From: ATX-6F1 sp943369485
GTDB lineage: Bacteria > Cyanobacteriota > Cyanobacteriia > PCC-6307 > Cyanobiaceae
Direction: 5' to 3'
DNA: 64,000 bases
Assembly: GCA_943369485.1 (NCBI GenBank)
Contig: CALRNH020000011.1
Location: 1 to 64,000 of the forward strand
The position numbers were made by a program, and so were the translations under genes. Below the pieces are notes generated by a model, which ran no database searches, was not told where the DNA came from, and saw nothing but the letters and a program-made list of their open reading frames with translations. This document shows, one piece after another, positions 52,737 to 61,494 of this stretch (the first letter of the stretch is position 1; each line of letters begins with the position of its first letter).

Positions 52737-54335
52737 ATGTCCCAGTCCCAGCCTCCCGATGCGCCGCTGGAGGGTCAGCGCCACCCAGCCATCGTCATCC
52801 TCGATTTCGGTTCCCAGTATTCGGAGCTGATCGCCCGCCGGGTGCGGGAAACGGAGGTGTACTCCTTGGTGATGGGATACAGCACCACGGCTGAAGAGTT
52901 GCGGGCCCTGGCGCCCAAGGGAATCATCCTCAGCGGTGGACCCAGCTCGGTCTACGCCGAGGGGGCCCCGGTCTGTGATCCGGCGATCTGGGAGCTGGGG
53001 ATCCCTGTGCTGGGGGTCTGCTACGGCATGCAGTTGATGGTGCAGCAGTTGGGGGGGGCGGTGGAAGCGGCCGGCCGTGGTGAGTACGGCAAGGCGCCTC
53101 TGCAAGTGGATGATCCCACCGATCTGCTGACCAACGTCGAGAGCGGCTCGACCATGTGGATGAGCCACGGTGATTCCGTGCAGCGCTTGCCCGAGGGCTT
53201 CGGTCGCTTGGCCCACACCGACAACACGCCCGAGGCGGCGGTCGCCGACCACGCCCGCCGGCTTTACGGGGTGCAGTTCCACCCGGAGGTGGTCCATTCC
53301 ACCCACGGCATGGCCCTGATCCGCAATTTCGTCTATCACATCTGCGGCTGTGAACCCGACTGGACCACCGCGGCCTTCATCGATGAGGCCGTCGCCTCCG
53401 TGCGCGCCCAGGTTGGTGAGAAGCGGGTGTTGCTGGCGCTCTCGGGAGGTGTGGATTCTTCCACCTTGGCGTTCCTGTTGCACCAGGCGATCGGTGATCA
53501 GCTCACGTGCATGTTCATCGACCAGGGGTTCATGCGCAAAGGCGAGCCTGAATTCCTGGTGGAGTTTTTCGATAGACGATTCCACATCAACGTCGAATAC
53601 ATCAACGCCCGTGAGCGCTTCATTGGCAGGCTCGCCGGCATCACGGACCCAGAGGAGAAGCGCAAGATCATCGGCGCGGAATTCATCCGTGTGTTCGAGG
53701 AGGAGAGCAAGCGCCTGGGACCCTTCGATTACCTGGCCCAGGGCACCCTCTATCCGGATGTGATCGAGTCAGCGGGCACCGACGTCGATCCCAAGACCGG
53801 GGAACGGGTGGCGGTGAAGATCAAGAGCCACCACAACGTGGGTGGTTTGCCCAAGGATCTGCAGTTCAAGCTGGTGGAGCCCCTGAGGCGCCTGTTCAAG
53901 GATGAGGTGCGCAAGGTGGGTCGCAGCCTCGGGCTTCCCCAGGAAATCGTGGGGCGTCATCCCTTTCCGGGCCCGGGGCTGGCGATCCGCATTCTCGGTG
54001 AGGTGAGCGCCGAGAAGCTCAACATCCTGCGTGATGCCGACCTGATCGTGCGCGAGGAGGTGAAGGAGGCGGGTCTTTACAACGAGATTTGGCAGGCCTT
54101 TGCCGTGTTGCTGCCCGTGCGCACCGTCGGGGTGATGGGGGACAAGCGCACCTACGCCTTCCCGATCGTGCTGCGCTGCGTCTCTTCAGAAGATGGCATG
54201 ACCGCCGACTGGTCGCGCCTCCCCTACGACCTCCTGGAAACGATCTCCAATCGCATCGTCAATGAAGTGAAGGGGGTGAACCGGGTGGTGCTGGACATCA
54301 CCAGCAAGCCCCCCGGCACCATCGAGTGGGAGTGA
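52737..54335 (+). CDS. guaA: GMP synthase (glutamine-hydrolysing)
   Basis: GuaA aminates XMP to GMP. From ATG 52737 the protein is 532 residues with a class I glutamine amidotransferase domain (catalytic Cys in GVCYGMQLMVQ, His in VQFHPEVVHS) and an ATP-pyrophosphatase domain with the PP-loop LALSGGVDSSTLAFLL, ending with the dimer domain and SKPPGTIEWE. An in-frame extension to 52656 overlaps cbiD and lacks similarity. Confidence 0.97.
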   Translation: MSQSQPPDAPLEGQRHPAIVILDFGSQYSELIARRVRETEVYSLVMGYSTTAEELRALAPKGIILSGGPSSVYAEGAPVCDPAIWELGIPVLGVCYGMQLMVQQLGGAVEAAGRGEYGKAPLQVDDPTDLLTNVESGSTMWMSHGDSVQRLPEGFGRLAHTDNTPEAAVADHARRLYGVQFHPEVVHSTHGMALIRNFVYHICGCEPDWTTAAFIDEAVASVRAQVGEKRVLLALSGGVDSSTLAFLLHQAIGDQLTCMFIDQGFMRKGEPEFLVEFFDRRFHINVEYINARERFIGRLAGITDPEEKRKIIGAEFIRVFEEESKRLGPFDYLAQGTLYPDVIESAGTDVDPKTGERVAVKIKSHHNVGGLPKDLQFKLVEPLRRLFKDEVRKVGRSLGLPQEIVGRHPFPGPGLAIRILGEVSAEKLNILRDADLIVREEVKEAGLYNEIWQAFAVLLPVRTVGVMGDKRTYAFPIVLRCVSSEDGMTADWSRLPYDLLETISNRIVNEVKGVNRVVLDITSKPPGTIEWE

Positions 54336-54410
54336 GCCCCTGCGACTGATCAGCGCGGGGCTGGTGGGCACGGCTGGCCTTCGATACGATCGGCACCCGG
54401 CCATGGACCT

Positions 54411-55019
54411 GTGACTGCCGCCCCTCAGCTGGACGTCCAGCTGCAGCGCCGACTCCAGCAGGACAGCATCCAGCTGGCCGGCAAGACCATCTACCTCAAT
54501 CCCTTCCTCTACTGGCGCCGCTTCGACGCCAACACCGACCGCTGGCTCAGGGAGCCCGGCCAACTCGGGGAGGAGCAGATCGAGGCCAACCGCTTGCGCT
54601 TCTATCCCGAGCTCCTCTGGGACGACCTGGAGGAGTCCGAGCGCCAGATCAAGGATGGCGCTGTGGAGATGTTCCTGAAGTCGCTGGAACTGATCAGCAC
54701 CTTCCACCCCGAGCTCAGCGCCGGTCATCTGCTGGAGGTGGAGCGCAAGATGGCCGTCACCAAGAAGAAGGCCTTCGAGCGTTGGGTGCAGAAGTCGTTG
54801 CGGCGGCGTCAGCAGCAGCTGAACCAGGAGCGGCGCCGTTTCGACCGGGAGCGGTTGTTCAGGGGCTGGGGGGAATGGGTTTCCCTCGAGACCACCCGGC
54901 AGGCGCTGCTGCCGTTCACGGCCTTGCTGGTGGTCGCCAGTTTCGGGGGTTGGTGGGTCGGTTCACGGGAGTTCTGCCGCCAGGTGATTCTGCAGCCGGG
55001 GATCCAGCGCACGCCCTGA
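54411..55019 (+). CDS. Conserved cyanobacterial membrane-anchored protein, unknown
   Basis: A 202-residue protein from GTG 54411. It is mostly helical and charged, with recognisable LDVQLQRRL, TIYLNPFLYWRRFD and a basic coiled coil (about 125-150) followed by a single C-terminal membrane helix (about 162-182). From memory, similar proteins are widespread in picocyanobacteria, but none is characterised. It begins a run of three plus-strand genes ending with mrdA. Confidence 0.68.
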   Translation: MTAAPQLDVQLQRRLQQDSIQLAGKTIYLNPFLYWRRFDANTDRWLREPGQLGEEQIEANRLRFYPELLWDDLEESERQIKDGAVEMFLKSLELISTFHPELSAGHLLEVERKMAVTKKKAFERWVQKSLRRRQQQLNQERRRFDRERLFRGWGEWVSLETTRQALLPFTALLVVASFGGWWVGSREFCRQVILQPGIQRTP

Positions 55020-55063
55020 ACCCGTTCGGCGGCAGACTGATTTCTCTGAACCGTCCAGGCGTC

Positions 55064-55426
55064 ATGGCCACCGATCCCCTCGATGCCTTGCGTCTTTCGC
55101 TGATGCAGGACGTGCTGCCTGTGGGGATGGCGGTCGTGGAGAGGGCGCGCAAGGGTGGCCCTCGTGATGTGATCGAGGCCTTCACCACCTCCCCGGATCC
55201 CCTTCAGCAGCTCAAGCAGGAGGGGGATTCCGCCGCCAGCCGCGTCCGCGAGAGCCTCGATCGTCTGCAGCCCGGCCTGGGCAATCCGGTGATGAAGGTC
55301 AGCGTGAGGGATGTGCCGCCTGAGGCCCAACCGCGCTCCCCCGACACCCAGGAGCTTCAGGAGGCCCTGGGGCGCATCGCTGAGCGCCTGGCCTTGCTGG
55401 AGCAACGGCTGGACGCCGGGGCCTGA
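55064..55426 (+). CDS. Small conserved protein upstream of mrdA, unknown
   Basis: A 120-residue soluble protein from ATG 55064. The first third (DALRLSLMQDVLPVGMAVVERARKGG) may be an amphipathic helix; a Pro-rich link follows, and the last 30 residues are a Leu-rich coiled coil (LQEALGRIAERLALLEQRL). It ends two bases before mrdA, so the two are surely co-transcribed and may act together at the cell envelope, though that is only a context argument. Confidence 0.65.
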   Translation: MATDPLDALRLSLMQDVLPVGMAVVERARKGGPRDVIEAFTTSPDPLQQLKQEGDSAASRVRESLDRLQPGLGNPVMKVSVRDVPPEAQPRSPDTQELQEALGRIAERLALLEQRLDAGA

Positions 55427-55428
55427 CC

Positions 55429-57198
55429 ATGGCAGGGGGGGTCGCTCCGCCGTCCGCGCGTCATGCCGGCATGCGCCAGCAGCCCGCCGTGCTGCTGGCG
55501 CTGGTGCTCATGCTTTGCGCTGCCATGGGGGCACGGCTGGCCTGGCTGCAACTCATCCATGGCGCCGAGAACCGTGTGATGGCGGATCAGAACCGCATTC
55601 GCCTGGTGCCGCGCAACCCCATGCGCGGTCGCTTGCTCGATCGCCAGGGCCAGGTGCTGGCCACCAGTCGCCTGACCTACAACCTCTACCTGCAGCCACG
55701 CCTGGTCAGCGAGGCTGACTGGCCGGCGCTGCGGGATCGCCTGGCGCGCCTGCTGGCCCTGTCTGCGGCTCAGCTGGACCAGAAACGCCGCGCCGCCGGC
55801 CTCGGTTCCGGCTACCGGATCGAGTTGGCCGGCCCGCTTCAACCCCTGCAGGTGCTCCGCTTCCGGGAACAGGCCAGCAACCTCGAAGGGGCTGAAGTGG
55901 ATGTGGATTATCTGCGGGCCTATCCCTTCGGCCGCCTCGCAGCCCACGTGCTCGGCTACACCAGCGGCATCACCGAAGAGGAGTACGAGCGCCTGGAGCC
56001 CAAGGGCTACCGGGTCCAGGACCGCATTGGCCGCAGTGGGCTGGAGCGGGTGTTCGAGCCGCGTTTGCGGGGCGAATGGGGCGGCCAGCAGCTGGAAGTG
56101 AATGCAGAAGGCCAGGTGCAGCGGGTGCTGGGGGACAAGCAGGCCCGCGCCGGCAAGGATCTGCGACTGACCCTTGATCTGGAGCTGCAGAAGGCGGCGG
56201 AGCGGGCCCTTGATGGTGTGCGCAAGGGGGCGATCGTGGCCCTCGATCCCCAGACCGGCGCGGTCCGCGCCATGGCCAGCCGGCCGAATTTCGATCCCAA
56301 TGTCTTCTCTCCCGGGCCCAGCACGGCCCAATGGAACGACCTCAACCGCCCCGAGGCGCCGATGCTGAATCGGGCGTTCCAGGGTTTTCCGCCGGCCAGC
56401 ACCTTCAAGATCGTCACCACGATTGCGGGTATCGAGTCGGGACTGTTCAACGAGAACTCCACCGTGCCGACCACCAGCTCGTTCTGTTGGGATGGCCTTT
56501 GCTACAAGGATCACGGCAGCTTCGGCGCGATCGGTTTTCCGATCGCCCTGGCGGTGAGCAGCAACAGCTTCTTCTACCAGGTGGGACTGAAGGTCAAGGA
56601 CGCCGAACTGTTCAAGGCTGCCCGGCGAATGGGCTACGGCAGCCTCACCGGAATCGAGCTCACAGAGGAAGAAACCCCTGGCCTGCTTGGAGATCGGGCC
56701 TGGAAGAAGAAGGTGTTGGGAGAGGAGTGGACCGCTGTCGACACGATCACCTCCGCCATCGGGCAGGGGGCCCTGCAGGTCACACCGATTCAGATGGCCC
56801 GTCTGTACGCCGCCGTGGCGAACGGCGGCTGGCTGGTCACGCCCCATCTGGTGGAGGCCGATTACCCGCGCCAGCGGATCGGCCTCAAACCCGAGACTCT
56901 GCGGGCCCTGCGCAAGGGTCTGCGTATGGCGGTGACTGAGGGCACGGCCACGATCCTCAATGACCCCAGCCTGCCACCGGTGGCCGGCAAGACGGGTACC
57001 GGAGAGGACCCCCCCCGGCCCGATCACGCTTGGTTCGGTGGCTATGCCCCGGCCGGTAAGCCCACCCTGGTGATCGTGGCCTTTGGGGAAAATTCCGGCG
57101 GCTATGGCGGCACGGTGGCGGCCCCGATGGTGAAGGCGCTCATGACCACCTGGTTCAAGGAAGCGGCGAACAGCGGCGGCCGGGCGCCTGGCAAGTGA
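55429..57198 (+). CDS. mrdA: Penicillin-binding protein 2 (elongation transpeptidase)
   Basis: PBP2 cross-links peptidoglycan during cell elongation with RodA. The 589-residue protein has one N-terminal membrane helix (about 18-38), a dimerisation domain, and a transpeptidase domain with the active-site STFK (in PPASTFK), SSN and KTGTGE motifs in the right order. It is the last of three tightly spaced plus-strand genes. Its stop TGA abuts the sqdX stop on the other strand. Confidence 0.95.
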   Translation: MAGGVAPPSARHAGMRQQPAVLLALVLMLCAAMGARLAWLQLIHGAENRVMADQNRIRLVPRNPMRGRLLDRQGQVLATSRLTYNLYLQPRLVSEADWPALRDRLARLLALSAAQLDQKRRAAGLGSGYRIELAGPLQPLQVLRFREQASNLEGAEVDVDYLRAYPFGRLAAHVLGYTSGITEEEYERLEPKGYRVQDRIGRSGLERVFEPRLRGEWGGQQLEVNAEGQVQRVLGDKQARAGKDLRLTLDLELQKAAERALDGVRKGAIVALDPQTGAVRAMASRPNFDPNVFSPGPSTAQWNDLNRPEAPMLNRAFQGFPPASTFKIVTTIAGIESGLFNENSTVPTTSSFCWDGLCYKDHGSFGAIGFPIALAVSSNSFFYQVGLKVKDAELFKAARRMGYGSLTGIELTEEETPGLLGDRAWKKKVLGEEWTAVDTITSAIGQGALQVTPIQMARLYAAVANGGWLVTPHLVEADYPRQRIGLKPETLRALRKGLRMAVTEGTATILNDPSLPPVAGKTGTGEDPPRPDHAWFGGYAPAGKPTLVIVAFGENSGGYGGTVAAPMVKALMTTWFKEAANSGGRAPGK

Positions 57199-58341
57199 TC
57201 AGGCCACCAGCTGCAGCTGGGGTCGCTGGCGGTTTTGCAGTTGCTGGTAGAAGCGGCGTAGTTGTGCGGTGGCACTGGCCCAGCCCCAGCGTTCGGCCTC
57301 GCTGCGGGCCGCCTGGCGCAAGGTTTCCCGCTGATCGGGGTTTCCCAGCAGCCGTTCGGTGGCCTCGGTGAGGCTGCTGGGCTGATCAGGGTCGTAGAGG
57401 CACCCGTTGACCCCATCGGTGACGATGTCGGGAACACCGCCACGCTTGGCTCCCACCACCGGACAGCCGGCGGCCATCGCCTCCAGCAGCACCAGCCCCA
57501 GGGTTTCGGTGCTGGAGGGGAACAGGAAGGCATCGGCGCTGGCGTAGGCCGCGGCCAGCTCTGTGCCCCCCAGGTACCCGACGAAATGGGTGGCACTGCC
57601 GGCAAACACCTTCTCCAGCTGCTGGCGGTGGGGCCCATCGCCCACCAGGGCCAGCCTGGCGTGGGGCAGGGCATCGAGCACGGGGCGGATCCGCTCGATC
57701 TGCTTTTCCGCTGACAGGCGCCCGACGTAGAGCAACAGGGCGTTTTGGTCGTCGTGGGGCCCCAGCAGCTGCCGGCGCATGGCTTCCGAACGCAGCTGGG
57801 GCCGGAACAGCTCGGTGTCGACCCCGCGTTGCCAGAGGGCGGTGTGCAGGATGCCCCGAGCGCTCAGTTCCTCCACCATGGCCGAGGAGGTGCAGAGATT
57901 CAGCTGGGCCTGGTTGTGGGCGGCCTTGAGCAGTTCCCAGAGAACCGGCTCCAGCAGACCGACGCCGTAGTGCTCGAGGTACTTGGGCAGATGGGTGTGG
58001 TAGCTGGCCACCAGGGGAAGCTGACGGTTGCGGGCCATGTAGATGCCGCCGAGCCCCAGCACCGCAGGGTTCACCACATGCACCAGATCGGGCTTGAAGG
58101 TGTCGAGGGCCCCGGACACCGCCAGGCTGGGCAGGGCCAGTTTCAGCTCGGGATACATGGGCAGGGGAATCGCCGGCACCCCTTCCACCTTGGCCCCCAT
58201 GAAATGATCGGGCGCGCCTTCGGGGCAGAAGACCAGCACCTCGTCGCCAGCAGCCACCAGGTGCTCGATGGTCTTGGTCAGGCGGGTGACGATGCCGTCC
58301 ACCTTGGGCAGGAAGGTCTCGGTAAACAGGGCGATCTTCAC
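57199..58341 (-). CDS. sqdX: Sulfoquinovosyltransferase SqdX
   Basis: SqdX transfers sulfoquinovose from UDP-sulfoquinovose to diacylglycerol, forming the thylakoid sulfolipid SQDG. The 380-residue GT4 glycosyltransferase begins MKIALFTETFLPKVDGIV (GTG start) and has the acceptor-side HTHLPKYLEHYG and the donor-site EX7E region SSTETLGLVLLEAMAAG. It follows sqdB by 29 bases. The sulfolipid gene pair supports a thylakoid-bearing phototroph. Confidence 0.94.
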   Translation of the reverse strand: MKIALFTETFLPKVDGIVTRLTKTIEHLVAAGDEVLVFCPEGAPDHFMGAKVEGVPAIPLPMYPELKLALPSLAVSGALDTFKPDLVHVVNPAVLGLGGIYMARNRQLPLVASYHTHLPKYLEHYGVGLLEPVLWELLKAAHNQAQLNLCTSSAMVEELSARGILHTALWQRGVDTELFRPQLRSEAMRRQLLGPHDDQNALLLYVGRLSAEKQIERIRPVLDALPHARLALVGDGPHRQQLEKVFAGSATHFVGYLGGTELAAAYASADAFLFPSSTETLGLVLLEAMAAGCPVVGAKRGGVPDIVTDGVNGCLYDPDQPSSLTEATERLLGNPDQRETLRQAARSEAERWGWASATAQLRRFYQQLQNRQRPQLQLVA

Positions 58342-58370
58342 GCTTGCCGCGCAGGGGGATGGACCGTGAC

Positions 58371-59567
58371 TCAGACCGTGGTTTGAAGCGAGGCGGCCTG
58401 GGTGGTGGTCCAGGCGGAGACGCAGGGAATCCTGGAGCGGTCACAGCGGTCGGCCCAGCGGCGGGCCACGTCAACCACTTCAGACAAGAGGCCCTCGTCG
58501 AGGGTGGTGGGCTTGAGGCCGAGATCGATCAGGCAGCGATTATCGACGATCAGGTCGTTTTCGATTGCCTCCTTGCGAGGGTTAGGCAAATAATTGATCT
58601 TGGCTCCGGTGAGATGGGCCACTTTTTCGGCCAGGCTCTTCACCTGGTGGCTCTCGGTCATCTGGTTGAAGATCCGCACCTTGTCGCCTGGCTGGGGAGG
58701 GGTTTCGACCGCCAGTTGCACGCACTTGACCGAATCGCGGATGTGAATGAAGGCCCGCGTCTGGCCGCCGGTGCCGTGGACCGTGAGCGGGTAGCCGATG
58801 GCCGCCTGGATCAGGAAGCGGTTCAGCACGGTGCCGTAGTCGCCGTCGTAGTCGAAGCGGTTGACCAGACGAAGTTCCCTGTCGGTGAGGTCAGTGTTGG
58901 TGCCCCAGACGATGCCCTGGTGCAGGTCGGTGACCTGGATGCCGTCGTTCTTGTTGTAGTAATAAAAGAGCAGCTGATCCAGCGTCTTGGTGAGGTGATA
59001 GACACTGCCGGGATCGGTGGGGTGCAGGATCTTCTCTGTGAAACGGCTGCCATCGGGCTGGGGCACCTCGACGGTGAGGTATCCCTCGGGGATGGTGGCG
59101 CCCCGGTGGGAGCCGTAGCCGTAGACCCCCATCGTTCCCAGGTGGACGATGTGGGTTTGGATGCCGCTCTCGACGATGGCGCAGAGCAGATTGTTGGTGC
59201 CGCTGACGTTGTTGTCGACGGTGTAGCGCTTGGTGGTGCTCGTCTTCATCGAGTAGGGCGCGGCCCGCTGTTCGGCGAAGTGAACGATGGCCTCGGGCCG
59301 CTCGTTGTGGAGCAGGTCCAGGAGGCGGGCGTAGTTGCGGGCGATGTCGATCGAGACGAATTCGATCGGCCGGCCACCCCCATCACGCCAGGCCCTGAGG
59401 CGGTCGTGGATGGTGGCGATCGGGGTGAGGGATTCCACTCCGAGATCGATGTCGATCTTGCGCCGGCTCAGGTTGTCGACGATCACCACGTCGTGGCCCG
59501 CATCGGCGAGATTCACCGCGCAGGGCCAACCGCAGAAGCCGTCTCCGCCAAGTACGAGAACCTTCAC
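58371..59567 (-). CDS. sqdB: UDP-sulfoquinovose synthase
   Basis: SqdB makes UDP-sulfoquinovose from UDP-glucose and sulfite, the sulfonate step of sulfolipid synthesis. The 398-residue SDR enzyme has the NAD motif GGDGFCGWP, the THIVHLGTMGVYGYG region and the catalytic YHLTK. The start is GTG 59567. It forms an operon with sqdX; sulfolipid synthesis is often raised under phosphate limitation, but no Pho box was recognised in the 93-base upstream gap. Confidence 0.96.
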   Translation of the reverse strand: MKVLVLGGDGFCGWPCAVNLADAGHDVVIVDNLSRRKIDIDLGVESLTPIATIHDRLRAWRDGGGRPIEFVSIDIARNYARLLDLLHNERPEAIVHFAEQRAAPYSMKTSTTKRYTVDNNVSGTNNLLCAIVESGIQTHIVHLGTMGVYGYGSHRGATIPEGYLTVEVPQPDGSRFTEKILHPTDPGSVYHLTKTLDQLLFYYYNKNDGIQVTDLHQGIVWGTNTDLTDRELRLVNRFDYDGDYGTVLNRFLIQAAIGYPLTVHGTGGQTRAFIHIRDSVKCVQLAVETPPQPGDKVRIFNQMTESHQVKSLAEKVAHLTGAKINYLPNPRKEAIENDLIVDNRCLIDLGLKPTTLDEGLLSEVVDVARRWADRCDRSRIPCVSAWTTTQAASLQTTV

Positions 59568-59660
59568 CCTTGACTCCTCAAGAACGAGCGCGTGCTCATT
59601 GAATGGAAGCTACTACAGGCATTCCGCCGGAACCGGTGATGCCCATGACGCTGGCGGGGC

Positions 59661-59828
59661 TCAGCTCACCTTGAAGGCCAGGGCCACCATCACGGCCACC
59701 AGCAGGCCCCCAACGATCACCAGCCCCAGAGATGGGCCGCTCAGGCCCGGGGCTCCATCGACCAGTTCCATGCGCGGCTCCTTCGCGAAGGCATTGAGTT
59801 TGCCGCCGTCTTCCTTGGTGACGGTCAT
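59661..59828 (-). CDS. psb34: Psb34 / Ssl1498-family photosystem II assembly protein
   Basis: A 55-residue protein found by translating the minus strand between sqdB and thiG. It begins MTVTKEDGGKLNAFAKEP, the hallmark N-terminus of the Ssl1498 (Psb34) family, and ends with a single membrane helix (about 33-53). Psb34 binds CP47 on photosystem II assembly intermediates. The family is often annotated as light-harvesting-like. It is separated from sqdB by 93 bases and from thiG by 74, so it may have its own promoter. The gene is easily missed because of its length. Confidence 0.85.
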   Translation of the reverse strand: MTVTKEDGGKLNAFAKEPRMELVDGAPGLSGPSLGLVIVGGLLVAVMVALAFKVS

Positions 59829-59902
59829 GGGCTGGTGGGAATTGAGATTGGGAGGAAGTTAGGCCTGGATCGTCCGCTCCACTGCCAAGCGGGCATGGAA
59901 CG

Positions 59903-60817
59903 TCATGGCTGCTGTGCCACGGGCGGCTGTCCCACCCTGCCTTGGAGGGGTGAACTGGGCCTGGCGTCTGGGCGCACCGGCAGGCGGCCGGCTCGAAAGG
60001 CGGTTCGGCCGGCCAGAGCGGCCAGAGCCATGGCCCGAGCCATGGCGGCTGGATCACCCGCCAGGGCAATGGCGCTGTTGATCAGCAAGGCATCGGCGCC
60101 CAGCTCCATCGCCTGGGCGGCCTCACTGGGAACGCCGATGCCCGCGTCCACCACAACGGGGACCTGGGCATTTTCGATGATCAGGCCGATGTTGGCGGCG
60201 TTGCGGATGCCCTGCCCCGAGCCGATCGGCGACCCCAGGGGCATCACGGTGGCGCAGCCCACCTCCTCCAACCGCTTGGCCAGCAGCGGATCGGCGTTGA
60301 TGTATGGCAGCACTGTGAAGCCCTCGGCCACCAAGCGCTCGGCGGCCTCCAGGGTGCCGAAGGGGTCTGGGAGCAGGTGGCGGCTGTCGGGAATCACCTC
60401 CAGCTTCACGAAGGTGTTGTCCTCCTGGCCGGCAAGCTTGGCCAGCTCGCGGCCGAGACGGGCCACCCGTACGGCTTCCTCGGCGGTGGCGCAGCCGGCG
60501 GTGTTCGGGAGCATCCAGTAGCGGCTCCAGTCAATGGCCTCGATCAGCCCCTGGTGGCCGCTGGCCGCCGCCTGCACCCTTCGTACCGCCACCGTAACGA
60601 TCGAGCAGGCGCTGGCCTCGAGGCTGGCCTGCATCACCTCCAGGCTGGGGTACTTCCCGGTGCCGGTCATCAACCGGCTCGAGAATCGCCGGCCCCCGAT
60701 CACCAGTACGTCGTCCTGTCCATGGGCGCCATCAGCTGAAGCGTTGGCGGTGCCGAAGGGGCTGGGGTCGAGGCCGCTGGGATCGATGGTGGAGGTTGGA
60801 TCGGCAGAGGGGGCCAT
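59903..60817 (-). CDS. thiG: Thiazole synthase ThiG
   Basis: ThiG forms the thiazole ring of thiamine from deoxyxylulose phosphate, a glycine imine and ThiS thiocarboxylate. From ATG 60817 the protein is 304 residues. The core starts after a 40-residue leader: SSRLMTGTGKYPS, TVAVRRV, MLPNTAGC, the LEVIPD segment and VVVDAGIGVPSEAAQAMELGADALL. The low-complexity leader is longer than in most bacteria. Confidence 0.95.
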   Translation of the reverse strand: MAPSADPTSTIDPSGLDPSPFGTANASADGAHGQDDVLVIGGRRFSSRLMTGTGKYPSLEVMQASLEASACSIVTVAVRRVQAAASGHQGLIEAIDWSRYWMLPNTAGCATAEEAVRVARLGRELAKLAGQEDNTFVKLEVIPDSRHLLPDPFGTLEAAERLVAEGFTVLPYINADPLLAKRLEEVGCATVMPLGSPIGSGQGIRNAANIGLIIENAQVPVVVDAGIGVPSEAAQAMELGADALLINSAIALAGDPAAMARAMALAALAGRTAFRAGRLPVRPDARPSSPLQGRVGQPPVAQQP

Positions 60818-60891
60818 GCTGCGAACGTACTGCCCAGGGATTCCTTTTGGCACGGCAGCTCTTAGCCTGGGGCAACTGAACTTGTTTTGCC

Positions 60892-61431
60892 ATGCCCGTG
60901 CTGCTGGCCGCCGTCCCCCTTCCCGTGGGCAGTGTGGTGCCTTTCAATGCGCCGGCCGTAGCCCCGATGGCGGCCATTTCGGCCTTCCAGACGGAGCTGG
61001 GGCCGGTGGAAACCTTTGATCCTGTGGCGCGGGCCCAGAATCTGGCCCTCACCATTCCTCGCAGCTGGACGGGCACCTACCAATCGTTCATCGATGGTCG
61101 GGTGGTGCCGGCCGAGCTGCGGCTCGCTTCAGTGGTGCCGATGGGACAGATGCTCGATCTCCGCGGTGAACTCACAGTCGCCGGTGTGACCACACCGGTT
61201 CAGGGCAACTTCAACGCCAAATCGGATCAATTGGATCTGCTTCCCCTCGAAGGGAACCCAGGCTCCGCCCTCGAACTCGGAGGGGCCTTTCAAGGTCTCC
61301 AGGGTGTGTATCTGGCCGGCTGGAATGCCCCGCGCCTCACCCACCCCGGCGGTGTCCTCGACCTCCGCCCCCCCGCGCCTGCGCCGAGGCCTGTGATTCG
61401 CAAGGCGGTGCCGGTGCGTGGCCTCTGGTGA
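60892..61431 (+). CDS. Conserved cyanobacterial hypothetical protein
   Basis: A 179-residue protein from ATG 60892 with a hydrophobic N-terminus (Leu/Ala/Val/Pro-rich, about 1-30; possibly a signal or membrane segment without a clear cleavage site). The body has a beta-rich section, IPRSWTGTYQSFIDGRVVP then LDLRGELTVAGVTTPVQG, seen in cyanobacterial hypothetical proteins. It is divergent from thiG. Function unknown. Confidence 0.66.
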   Translation: MPVLLAAVPLPVGSVVPFNAPAVAPMAAISAFQTELGPVETFDPVARAQNLALTIPRSWTGTYQSFIDGRVVPAELRLASVVPMGQMLDLRGELTVAGVTTPVQGNFNAKSDQLDLLPLEGNPGSALELGGAFQGLQGVYLAGWNAPRLTHPGGVLDLRPPAPAPRPVIRKAVPVRGLW

Positions 61432-61494
61432 GGCCGGGGCGTTCAGGAAGTCGAAGGACTTGGGCCTGAAGGGGGTGGGCGAAAGCCCAACGTC

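Noticed and set aside
55357..57027. 556-codon open frame antisense to mrdA
   Set aside because: Overlaps a complete penicillin-binding protein with all three active-site motifs; no credible content.
58344..59573. 409-codon open frame antisense to sqdB
   Set aside because: Mirrors sqdB almost exactly in extent; no recognisable domain.
40004..60817. TPP riboswitch at thiL or thiG
   Set aside because: Neither upstream region shows the conserved TPP core; thiL is co-transcribed behind the cyclophilin gene, and the thiG gap is only 74 bases.
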